Assembly: GCF_003350475.1 (NCBI RefSeq)
Contig: NZ_QQAV01000013.1
Span: forward strand, 92,765-156,764
Source of the DNA: Pseudacidovorax intermedius
Lineage (GTDB): Bacteria; Pseudomonadota; Gammaproteobacteria; Burkholderiales; Burkholderiaceae_C
Direction: 5' to 3'
Length of the DNA stretch: 64,000 bases
In this document: in pieces, positions 18,136-25,360 of the stretch
How the letters are laid out: each line of letters begins with the position of its first letter
Position numbering within the stretch: position 1 is the first letter of the stretch
Made by a program: the position numbers and the translations under genes
The notes under the pieces: model-generated
Seen by the model: only the letters and a program-made list of their open reading frames with translations
Databases searched by the model: none
What the model was told of the DNA's origin: nothing

Positions 18136-18966
18136 TCAGGCTGCTCTGGAATGGCCGCCGGAGACATCGATGTGGCTGCCGCTCGTGTACGACGAGAAGG
18201 GCGAAACCAGGAAGGCCAGCGCGCGCGCCGCTTCCACCGGCAGGCCCAGGCGGCCCAACGGGATGTGCTTCTTGGTGGCCAGGTCGGCGCTCCACGTGGC
18301 CCAGTCCTGCGACTTGTCCTCGCGCGCTTCGAAGCGGCGGCGCCATTGGCCCGACTCGACCAGGCCGATGAGGATGCCGTTGACGCGCACACCCTGCGGC
18401 GCGAACTCGGTGGCCAGCGAACGCACCAGGTTCAGGATGCCGGCGCGCGCGGCCGAGGTGGCGACCATGTGCGGCTCGGGCTGGCGGGCCAGCAGCGAGT
18501 TAGCGCAGGCGATGGCGGCATCGCCCAGCCGCTGGCGCTCGGCCACCAGCTGCGGCAGGAAGGCGCGGGTGGGATGGATGATCGAGAAGAACTTGAGCTT
18601 GAGCTCGTCCATCCAGGCCTGGTCGTCGGTGTCGGCGAAGGTGGAGACCCGCCCCTGCCCCGCGTTGTTGACCAGCATGGCGGCCGGGCCCAGCGCGGCC
18701 TGGCTCTCGGCGGCAAAGGCCCTGACCGACTCGGCGTCGAGCACGTCGCAGGTGCGGGCGAAAAGCTTCGCACCGGGGAACTGCTCGCGCAGGCCGGCGA
18801 CGGCCCCGTCGAGCCGCTCGGCATTGCGGCCACACAGCGCGACGGCGGCGCCGGCCGACAGCAGCACCTGCACGGTGGCGAGGCCGATGCCCGAGGAGCC
18901 GCCGGTGACGACGGCCGTACGGCCAGCCAGGGCGTCCGCGGCGAGGAAGGAAGACAGAACGTTCAT
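18136..18966 (-). CDS. Atypical short-chain dehydrogenase (no canonical YxxxK)
   Basis: A 276-residue SDR. The cofactor motif TGGSSGIG (about 21-28) and NNAG (100-103) are intact. At the catalytic site, where YxxxK is expected just before AGxLNL, the sequence is T170-S-A-A-R174 (MVATSAARAGILNL), so Tyr and Lys are replaced by Thr and Arg. A Ser (S157) remains near the usual Ser position. The C-terminal part is normal (SGSHIDVSGGH). It may use other residues, catalyse a different reaction or have a binding role. It is directly upstream of the ThDP gene (31-base gap). Confidence 0.85.
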   Translation of the reverse strand: MNVLSSFLAADALAGRTAVVTGGSSGIGLATVQVLLSAGAAVALCGRNAERLDGAVAGLREQFPGAKLFARTCDVLDAESVRAFAAESQAALGPAAMLVNNAGQGRVSTFADTDDQAWMDELKLKFFSIIHPTRAFLPQLVAERQRLGDAAIACANSLLARQPEPHMVATSAARAGILNLVRSLATEFAPQGVRVNGILIGLVESGQWRRRFEAREDKSQDWATWSADLATKKHIPLGRLGLPVEAARALAFLVSPFSSYTSGSHIDVSGGHSRAA

Positions 18967-19054
18967 GAGCAAAGGTCTGAACAGAATCAAATGGCCGCGG
19001 AGCAGGCCATGCCAGAGCACCCGAGGAACCGGCTTTGCCAGGCCTCTGGGTGCG

Positions 19055-19103
19055 CCCTCCTCCAAGCCGAAGGCGCCAGGGAGGAGGGAGCCGCGAAGCG
19101 GCT
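19055..19103. repeat. Two adjacent intergenic hairpins
   Basis: In the 156-base gap between the IclR and SDR genes there is a perfect 9-bp inverted repeat (CCCTCCTCC / GGAGGAGGG, 19055-19063 with 19080-19088). It is followed immediately by a 6-bp stem with a GAA loop (AGCCGC / GCGGCT, 19089-19103). The first hairpin's loop contains a further GCC..GGC pairing. The pair resembles an extragenic palindromic repeat. No other copy is obvious in this window. It could stabilise or attenuate the transcript between the two genes. Confidence 0.5.
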
Positions 19104-19122
19104 TGGGAGGTGCCCTTTCATG

Positions 19123-19965
19123 TCATCGGCGCAAGGGGATGACCTTGCGCGTCATGCCCGGATGGGCGCCGTCGAGCAGGCCGGAGATCTCGTCAGCAGC
19201 CGCGCGGACGCGGCTCACCAGCTGGTCCACCGGACCTTCGTCGATGTGCGCGGTGGTGAAGGTGGCACCCAGTGCCGCGATGGTGTGTCCGGCACGGTCG
19301 CGCACCGGCGCGGCGATGGTGGAGATGTTGCTTTCGAAGAAGCCCTCGCCCAGGACGTAGCCGTGGTCACGCACGGTCTGCACCATGTCGAACAGGGCGT
19401 TGACGGTGCGCGGCGTGTTGTCCGAGAAGACCTCGAGCTTGTCCTCGGGGTACAGCGCGCGCAGCTGCGGCAGGCTGAGGTCCGCCAGCAGCACATGGCC
19501 GAGCACGGTGGCATGGGCGGGCAGGCGCGTACCCACCGTGACCGCGCTGCGGAAGGGCGTGGGCGAGGCGGTCTTGGCCACGTAGACGATGGAGCGGCCA
19601 TCGCGCACCACCATGTTGCAGGCATGACCGATGTCCTCCGACAGGCGGGTGAGCACCGGCAGGCCCAGCTCGGTCAGCTCCAGCGAGGCCAGGTATTCGA
19701 AGCCCAGGCGCAGCACGGCCAGGCCCAGGCGGTAGTCGCGGCCACTCTCGGTCTTCTCGATGAAGCCCATGTTCTCCAGCGTGGAGAGCAGGCGGAAGAC
19801 GGTGGAACGCGGCAGGTTGAAGCGGCGGGCCAGCTCGGGCGCGGAGAGTGTGGGCGTCTCGCGGCTGAACTCGCACAGCAGGCGCAGGCCCCGCTCCAGC
19901 GCGGGCACGTTGTAGCGGTCGCCGCTGTCGTCGCTGGGGGCGTCGGGGGTGTCGTTCTGGCTCAT
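19123..19965 (-). CDS. IclR-family transcriptional regulator
   Basis: A 280-residue regulator. The N-terminal winged HTH (about 19-80: ALERGLRLLCEF, LSAPELARRFNLPRSTVFRLL, LENMGFIEK) is followed by the IclR effector domain (about 95-265, with GHACNMVVRDG and SNISTIAAPVRDR). IclR regulators of aromatic pathways often sense a pathway acid. It is encoded inside the operon it probably controls, between the hydrolase and the atypical SDR. Candidate operators are the inverted repeats at 22322-22360. Confidence 0.93.
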   Translation of the reverse strand: MSQNDTPDAPSDDSGDRYNVPALERGLRLLCEFSRETPTLSAPELARRFNLPRSTVFRLLSTLENMGFIEKTESGRDYRLGLAVLRLGFEYLASLELTELGLPVLTRLSEDIGHACNMVVRDGRSIVYVAKTASPTPFRSAVTVGTRLPAHATVLGHVLLADLSLPQLRALYPEDKLEVFSDNTPRTVNALFDMVQTVRDHGYVLGEGFFESNISTIAAPVRDRAGHTIAALGATFTTAHIDEGPVDQLVSRVRAAADEISGLLDGAHPGMTRKVIPLRR

Positions 19966-19982
19966 GGCGTCTCTCCTCCTCG

Positions 19983-20867
19983 TCAGGCGTCTTGTTCTTG
20001 TGCGGCGGCCAGCAGCAGGCGGGCCACCGGCTCCGGCTGCTCGACGTAACAAGCGTGGCCGGCACCGGGCAGCAAGGCAAGTTCCACGCCGCAGGCCCGG
20101 GCCACCTCGCCGCAGGCCAGGGGCGTGGTGACCACGTCCTCGCTGCCGCAGAGCACCTGCACCGGCATGGCCGGCGGCAGGTAGGCCAGCAGGTCGTCAT
20201 CGGTCAGCAGTTCGACGGCCTGGCGGTAGCCGGCTTCGTTGAGCCGGCCCATGTTCCAGCGCACCCACTGGCGGGCACGCTCGCTGGCGTCGTCGGACAC
20301 CAGCCGCGCGCTGCGCTGCGTGGCCATGCCGGCGATGCCCAACTGGTCGAGCGTGGCCAGGCGCTCGGTGCGCACCTTCTGCGCCTGGGACTCGCGGCCG
20401 GCTGCGCCATAGCCGCGGGCCGGGCTCATCAGCACCAGCCGCGCGATGCGGCCGGCCAGGGGCGCCCCGGCATGCACGGCGCCGCCGGCCATCAGCGCGC
20501 CCAGCGAATGGCCGACGAGCACGCAGCGCGCGATGCCAAGCGCGTCCAGCAGGCCCGCCAGGCGCGCGGCGTAGTCGGTGGCGCGCGGCGCCGGCCGGGC
20601 CAGGGGCGTGGAGGTGCCATAGCCGGGCGCGTCCCAGGCGATCAGCCGGGCGCCGCCTTCGAGCGCGTCGGCCACGCCCAGCCACGAGGCCGAGCCGGAG
20701 CCGATGCCGTGCAGGCACACCAGCGGCAGGCCACCTGCACCCTGCCCCGCCTCGCGCACGGCCACGACGCCGCCCTGGGCCAGGGCCACCTCACGGACGG
20801 GGAAGCGGCGGTCGAGGGCCTCGACTTCGGCTTCGGGCAGCGGAGCGGGGGCGGCAGCAGCGGTCAT
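19983..20867 (-). CDS. Alpha/beta-fold hydrolase
   Basis: A 294-residue hydrolase. The oxyanion region LVCLHGIGSGSASW, the nucleophile elbow LVGHSLGAL and the C-terminal catalytic His (LLPGAGHACYVEQPEPVA) are visible, and an acid is likely in CGSEDVVT. Such enzymes commonly hydrolyse C-C bonds of ring-cleavage products, enol-lactones or esters. The ATG at 20867 is used; a TTG seven codons earlier is open but has no better ribosome site. It is followed 17 bases later by the IclR gene. Confidence 0.88.
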   Translation of the reverse strand: MTAAAAPAPLPEAEVEALDRRFPVREVALAQGGVVAVREAGQGAGGLPLVCLHGIGSGSASWLGVADALEGGARLIAWDAPGYGTSTPLARPAPRATDYAARLAGLLDALGIARCVLVGHSLGALMAGGAVHAGAPLAGRIARLVLMSPARGYGAAGRESQAQKVRTERLATLDQLGIAGMATQRSARLVSDDASERARQWVRWNMGRLNEAGYRQAVELLTDDDLLAYLPPAMPVQVLCGSEDVVTTPLACGEVARACGVELALLPGAGHACYVEQPEPVARLLLAAAQEQDA

Positions 20868-20906
20868 GGGCAAGCTCGGGTCGGCCAATGTCGGGGCAGC
20901 GGGCGA

Positions 20907-21458
20907 TCAGCCGCGCTTGACCTTGGTCAGCGGATGGTCGGCGGGGTAGGTCGGCGTGATGGGCTTCTTGGCGCCCAGCATCACGCACATCAGCGCGTCT
21001 TCGTCGCCGATGTTGATCTCCTCGCGGTACACGCCGGGCGGCACCGAGATCAGGTCGCGGTCGGTCATGACGGTCTCGTAACGCTCGCCTTCGGGCGTGG
21101 TCAGCACCACCTTGAGCTTGCCGCGGATCAGGAAGAAGACCTCTTCCACATCGATGTGCAGGTGCGACGGGCCTTCGTGGCCGGCCGGGATCACCATGGT
21201 CGAGAAGGTGAAGTGCTCGGCCGGCACGGTGTTGTTGTCCGAGGCGACGCCGGTGCCGCCGGTGCCCACGTAGCGCATCTGGGCGCGGCGGTACTTGGGA
21301 TCGAAATCGGCCTGGAACTTCAGGGCGTCCCAGTCGTACTGGCGGGTGGAATAACGCGCGATGCGCGTGTTCATCCACTGCTCCAGGCTGGCGCCTTCGG
21401 GGCGCTCCCAGCTGGGCTTGGAAGGATCGAGTTGCTGCTGCACGGACAGGTCGGTCAT
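20907..21458 (-). CDS. Cupin-domain protein
   Basis: A 183-residue single-cupin protein. Metal ligands are seen in GPSHLHIDVEEVFFLIRG: H99, H101 and E105, with a later His expected in the second motif but not obvious. Cupins in aromatic operons include ring-cleaving dioxygenases and isomerases. The missing clear second-motif His makes a dioxygenase role uncertain. It lies between the SDR and the hydrolase genes with short gaps, as part of the IclR-linked operon. Confidence 0.8.
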   Translation of the reverse strand: MTDLSVQQQLDPSKPSWERPEGASLEQWMNTRIARYSTRQYDWDALKFQADFDPKYRRAQMRYVGTGGTGVASDNNTVPAEHFTFSTMVIPAGHEGPSHLHIDVEEVFFLIRGKLKVVLTTPEGERYETVMTDRDLISVPPGVYREEINIGDEDALMCVMLGAKKPITPTYPADHPLTKVKRG

Positions 21459-21499
21459 GGGGCTCTCCTACAAACGGGTTCGGGGACGGAAGGCGGGAA

Positions 21500-22306
21500 T
21501 CAATTGAGCACGAAGCCGCCGTTGACGGGCAGCAACTGGCCGGTGACGAAGCGCGACAGCGGCGACAGCGCGAACAGCACCGCGCCGCACACATCGGCCG
21601 CCTGCTGCTCGCGCGGCAGGGCGCGGCCTTCGAGGTATTTGTCGTGGCGGGCCTTGGGCACGTATTCGGTGGCCTCGACCAGCGTGAGGCCGGGCGCGAT
21701 GGCATTGACCGTGATGTTGGCACCGCCCCATTCACGCGCCAGCGAACGGGTCATGGCCGCCACGGCGCCCTTGCTGGCCACGTAGGCCAGCAGGTTCTGG
21801 GCGCCCCACAGAGCGGTGTCGGAGGCCAGGTTGACGATGGCGCCACGACCGCTGGCGGCCAGCGCGCCGTGGCAGGCGCGGCTCATGAGCCAGGTGCCGC
21901 GGACGTTGACGTCCATCACGCGGTCCCACATCTCGATCTCCAGCGCGTGCGGATCGCGGCCACCGGAATTGGTGATGGCGCCGTTGTTGACCAGCCCGTC
22001 CAGTCCGCCGAGCAGGCGCACGGCCTCGTCGGCGCAGGCGGTGACGGAGGTGGGATCGGTCAGATCCAGCGCCAGCGCATGCACCTCGTGGCCCTGCCCG
22101 CGCAGCGCGGCCGCTTCGCTGGCGGCCAGCTCGGCCAGGATGTCCGCGATGACCACGCGCCCACCGGCCTGTGCAATGCACTTGGCAAAGGCCAGCCCCA
22201 GCCCACGTGCCCCGCCCGTCACCAGCACGCGCCGGCCGGCCAGCAGGGTGGGCGGAATCTCGGCCATCAGGCTGCGCAGGCTCTCGGGGTCGGGCGTCAT
22301 GTTCAT
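21500..22306 (-). CDS. Short-chain dehydrogenase/reductase, first gene of the minus-strand operon
   Basis: A 268-residue classical SDR with TGGARGLG (cofactor), NNGA, and an intact catalytic YVASK (LAYVASKGAVAAM) plus the upstream Ser in NLASD. It ends VNGGFVLN, typical of the family. It likely oxidises a hydroxyl or reduces a keto group of the pathway compound. As the first gene it lies next to the palindromes at 22322-22360. The start at 22306 is used; a second ATG two codons later is possible. Confidence 0.92.
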   Translation of the reverse strand: MNMTPDPESLRSLMAEIPPTLLAGRRVLVTGGARGLGLAFAKCIAQAGGRVVIADILAELAASEAAALRGQGHEVHALALDLTDPTSVTACADEAVRLLGGLDGLVNNGAITNSGGRDPHALEIEMWDRVMDVNVRGTWLMSRACHGALAASGRGAIVNLASDTALWGAQNLLAYVASKGAVAAMTRSLAREWGGANITVNAIAPGLTLVEATEYVPKARHDKYLEGRALPREQQAADVCGAVLFALSPLSRFVTGQLLPVNGGFVLN

Positions 22307-22321
22307 CGGGCGAATCCGTTT

Positions 22322-22360
22322 GTTTCTTTAGAGAAACGCATGTTCATATATGGAATGAAC
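22322..22360 (-). promoter_or_regulatory. Two inverted repeats upstream of the catabolic operon, candidate IclR operators
   Basis: Two palindromes stand in tandem 15-54 bases upstream of the first gene of the minus-strand operon. They are GTTTCT-N4-AGAAAC (22322-22337) and GTTCAT-N7-ATGAAC (22342-22360). The area is much more AT-rich than its surroundings, as expected for a promoter. IclR-type regulators bind short AT-rich palindromes, and an IclR gene is in this operon; the link is inference. Confidence 0.5.
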
Positions 22361-22527
22361 GGAGATTAATGCAGCGGTTTGCGGCCGTCAAGCAGGCCGG
22401 GCCAAGGCGTCACGCGAGGGAAGCCTGCCTATCCCCCAAATGGATGAAGCTGCGGCACAACAGCCGCAACGCCCGAACCGCAGACCCTCCCTACACTGCG
22501 CCCGCCGCCTCTGGCGGACACACTTTG

Positions 22528-22548
22528 TTGACAATTTGCCTCAGGCAA
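22528..22548 (+). promoter_or_regulatory. TTGACA element with overlapping small palindrome
   Basis: TTGACA (22528-22533), a perfect -35 consensus, is followed by TTGCC-TCA-GGCAA (22536-22548), just upstream of the lipoprotein gene. No convincing -10 follows at 16-18 bases, so promoter function is only suggested. The remaining 22361-22527 stretch shows no gene. Confidence 0.25.
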
Positions 22549-22570
22549 GAAAAGAAAGAGGGGCGCTCAC

Positions 22571-23962
22571 ATGCGCAATGGGAATCCAAGGAGAACTGCC
22601 GGCCTGAAATGGGCCATTGGGCTGGGCTGCGTGCTCGCACTGGCGGCCTGTGGGGGCGGAGGCGGCGGCGGTGGCGGAGGCTTCTTCCTGCCGCCGGCCG
22701 CCGCCCCGCAGGCCCCGCAACTGGCCGTCGTGGCCGACGGGACGACCGTCGCTGCCGAGGGGGACGCCTATGTGGTGAAGCCCGGCCAGGTGATCACGGT
22801 GAAGTCCAACCAGACCGTGAGCTGGAGCGGCAGCTCGCCCAGCGGCAAGGTGACCGCCGTGGGCACCAGCAGCAGTGACCAGCAATGGCAGGCGCGCCTG
22901 GCCAACGCCAACCCGGGCGCCACCGAGGACTATCCGCTGGTGGCCACGGCCAACTCGGGCCAAACGACCACGGTGCGCCTCAAGGTGCGGGCAGGCGACA
23001 GCCGCAATGGCCAGTACATGGCCTACGTGTCCAACGGCAGCCGCCAGCAGCTCAAGGCGGACTTCGACCTGGGCAGCCTCGAGTTCGTCGATACGTCGGG
23101 CGCAAGCAATGTGGGCACCCTCGTGAAGCCGGCCAGCGGCAGCGCCGTCTACGGGCTGCTTTCGAACCGCGAGACCACGGCGCAGCGCATTTCCGGGCTG
23201 CAGGTGCTGCCCGATACGCTGGTGGGCAGCTTCCCCTTCCCCGTCCTGGGCGCCAACCCTGTGACCTACGCGCCCTTCCTTTTTGTCGCCACGCGTGCGC
23301 TGATCACAACCGCTGCCGATCTGGACGGCACCTACAACCGCTTCCGGGTCAACTACAGCAGCAACGGAGCCGTCAAGGACTCCGCCATCAGCCAGGTGCA
23401 GTTTTCGGGCGCTGGGGCGTTCTTCGTCCGCTGCAATGAGGTGGCCATCACCCGCGTGGACATCTGCCCGACAGGGTCGCTGAGCACCGCAACGCTGGCG
23501 CCCGATCCGACCACGCCCGGCCTGTGGCGCGTCACGAACAGCAGCGGCGTCTACGAAGGCCGCGTCGGCGTCGCTCGCGTCGGCAACGAGAAGATGCTGA
23601 TCCTGGCAGGCCCCGGGGCGACCGACCCGACCACGGCGCAGTTCAGCGTCGGTCTGCAGGAACAGCCGGGCTGGAGCGCCTTCAACAACGCCTTCGGCTG
23701 GTCCATCCTCGGCACGCAGGATCAGTCCACGGCCGACCTGAGCACCTACACGCTGAGATCCGCATCGGCCGCCGGCGTCGTCCAGACCGCGCTGACGCTG
23801 AACACCCTGGGCTCGGTCGGGCCCACGGGCATGATGGGAAGTTCCACGGGAGACGGCCGCTACTACTTCGTCGCCCGCTCCGCGCAACTCGAGATGGTGA
23901 TCGGCGCGCGGGGCAACACCGCCACCGCCGGCTTCTTCCACCTGGGCGTGATCAGCAACTGA
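22571..23962 (+). CDS. Predicted surface lipoprotein of unknown function with a deca-glycine tether
   Basis: The 463-residue protein begins with a lipoprotein signal (GLKWAIGLGCVLALAAC), giving a lipobox LAAC with the acylated Cys at residue 27. Exactly ten Gly follow, then a Pro/Ala linker. The rest is rich in Ser, Thr, Gly and Val, with beta-type segments and no enzyme motif I recognise. Poly-Gly after the lipid Cys is common in beta-proteobacterial lipoproteins and acts as a flexible tether. The start at 22571 has AGAGGGG upstream. It is a lone gene between a divergent operon and a convergent DadA-like gene. Confidence 0.8.
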   Translation: MRNGNPRRTAGLKWAIGLGCVLALAACGGGGGGGGGGFFLPPAAAPQAPQLAVVADGTTVAAEGDAYVVKPGQVITVKSNQTVSWSGSSPSGKVTAVGTSSSDQQWQARLANANPGATEDYPLVATANSGQTTTVRLKVRAGDSRNGQYMAYVSNGSRQQLKADFDLGSLEFVDTSGASNVGTLVKPASGSAVYGLLSNRETTAQRISGLQVLPDTLVGSFPFPVLGANPVTYAPFLFVATRALITTAADLDGTYNRFRVNYSSNGAVKDSAISQVQFSGAGAFFVRCNEVAITRVDICPTGSLSTATLAPDPTTPGLWRVTNSSGVYEGRVGVARVGNEKMLILAGPGATDPTTAQFSVGLQEQPGWSAFNNAFGWSILGTQDQSTADLSTYTLRSASAAGVVQTALTLNTLGSVGPTGMMGSSTGDGRYYFVARSAQLEMVIGARGNTATAGFFHLGVISN

Positions 23963-24006
23963 TCCTCGGCCCTGCCGCGGCCGCCCACGCTGCCGCGCCG
24001 CAGGGA

Positions 24007-25302
24007 TCAGCCGAAACGCGCCGGGTCGAAGGGCGCGAGGGCCGCCGGACGCTCCGCCCGCCCCAGCAACTCGGCCACCCATTGGCCGGTCCTGGCCGAT
24101 CCGCCCAGGCCCACATGGCCGTGGCCGAAGGCGAGGACCACATCCGGCGTGGCACGCGCATGGCCGATGCAGGGCAGCCCGTCGGGCAGGCTGGGGCGGT
24201 GCCCCAGCCAGTGCCGCACGACAAGCGCCTCGCCCGCCGCGCCGTCGCCCAGGGCCGGGAACATCGAAACGAGATGCCGGCGCAGGATCTCCGCACGGCG
24301 CCAGTCCGGCTCGGCCACCAGGCCGGCGATCTCTACCTGGCCCGCTGCACGCAGGCCCGGCACCATGGCATGCACGATCAGCTTGCCATCCGCGGCCATC
24401 ATGGGCGTACGTGGGCCCACCGGCACCGCGCCTTCCAGCATCACGTGGTAGCCCCGCTCCGACTCGAGCGGCACCGGCGAGCCGGCCGCCCGGGCCAGCG
24501 CCGCGGAACGCGCCCCCGCGCTGATGACAGCGGCGTCGCAGGCGATGTCGCCGGCGGTCGTTCTCACTGCCCGCAGGCGGCCGCCTTCGATCTGCAGTCC
24601 TGTCGCCAGCGCCTTGACCAGGCGGGCACCCGTAGCCTGCGCATGGCGCGCCAGGGCCGCAACGTAGGCGCCGGGATGCCGACAGTGCCCGGCCTCGGCC
24701 ACATGGATGCCCAGGGTGTAGCGTCGGTCCAGGTCCGGCTCTTCGGCGGCCAGCCGAGCGGCGTCCCACTCGGTCCACTGCACGCCGGTGCGTGCCCGCA
24801 CGCGCCAGGCGAGGGACTCGGATTCGAACTCGGCCCGTGAGCGGTACACATGCAGCAGGCCCCGATGCTCGATCAACCCGGGCACGCCGGCGTCGGCCGC
24901 CAGCCGTGCGTGGAGCACGGGCGAATCCGCGAGCATCAGCCGCAGCGCATCGGCCGTGCGCTGCACGCGTTCCTCGGTCCAGCCCGAGGCCAGGTAGCGC
25001 AGCAGCCAGGGCAAGGCGCGGGGCAGATGGCGCCAGCGCAAGGCCAGCGGACCCAGCGGGTCGAGCAGCCAGGCCGGAACCTTGCGCCAGGCACCCGGCA
25101 GCGCGGGCGGGATCACCGAATGCGAGGACAGCCAGCCCGCATTGCCATAACTCGTCGCCTGCTCGCCGCCGGGCTCGCCGGGCTCCAGCAGCGTCACGCG
25201 CCAGCCCCGGCGCAGCGCCTCGATGGCGCTCGCACACCCCACCGCCCCGGCACCGATCACCACCACATGGTGCCCCGTGCGCCCTTCGATCGTCGATTGC
25301 AT
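24007..25302 (-). CDS. DadA-like FAD-dependent D-amino-acid dehydrogenase
   Basis: A 431-residue DAO-superfamily flavoprotein. The FAD-binding motif VVVIGAGAVGCASAIEAL is at about residues 13-30, followed by ATSYGNAGWLS, a DadA-type stretch, and near the C-terminus RPSLPDGLPCIGHA and FGHGHVGLGGSARTG. DadA enzymes oxidise D-amino acids to 2-oxo acids and pass electrons to quinone. It is divergent from the P1 peptidase gene with a 58-base shared region, suggesting joint use of D-amino-acid peptides or amides. Other amine substrates are possible. Confidence 0.87.
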   Translation of the reverse strand: MQSTIEGRTGHHVVVIGAGAVGCASAIEALRRGWRVTLLEPGEPGGEQATSYGNAGWLSSHSVIPPALPGAWRKVPAWLLDPLGPLALRWRHLPRALPWLLRYLASGWTEERVQRTADALRLMLADSPVLHARLAADAGVPGLIEHRGLLHVYRSRAEFESESLAWRVRARTGVQWTEWDAARLAAEEPDLDRRYTLGIHVAEAGHCRHPGAYVAALARHAQATGARLVKALATGLQIEGGRLRAVRTTAGDIACDAAVISAGARSAALARAAGSPVPLESERGYHVMLEGAVPVGPRTPMMAADGKLIVHAMVPGLRAAGQVEIAGLVAEPDWRRAEILRRHLVSMFPALGDGAAGEALVVRHWLGHRPSLPDGLPCIGHARATPDVVLAFGHGHVGLGGSARTGQWVAELLGRAERPAALAPFDPARFG

Positions 25303-25335
25303 CCGCGCATCGTAGAGGGCGGTCTGTCGCCCATG

Positions 25336-25359
25336 GGGCGCCGCCCATAATCGGCGCCC
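25336..25359 (+). promoter_or_regulatory. Hairpin and -10-like element immediately before a start codon
   Basis: A perfect 8-bp stem (GGGCGCCG / CGGCGCCC) encloses a loop containing CATAAT (25346-25351) and ends one base before the ATG of the peptidase gene. If CATAAT is the -10 box, transcription would start at or within a few bases of the ATG. No Shine-Dalgarno sequence is visible, so a leaderless transcript is possible. Confidence 0.35.
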
Positions 25360-25360
25360 T

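Noticed and set aside
16023..18371. A 782-codon plus-strand frame opposite the ThDP and aspartate dehydrogenase genes
   Set aside because: The opposite strand holds recognisable enzymes with intact motifs; the plus-strand translation has no domain and compositional features of a shadow frame.
18136..18966. A pseudogene call for the SDR lacking YxxxK
   Set aside because: The frame is full length with intact cofactor motifs and tight operon placement, so altered function is more likely than decay.
22541..25348. A 935-codon open frame on the minus strand across the lipoprotein and DadA-like genes
   Set aside because: It runs antisense or out of frame through two clear genes and shows low-complexity Arg/Gly/Ala-rich sequence with no motif; such frames are expected in GC-rich DNA.
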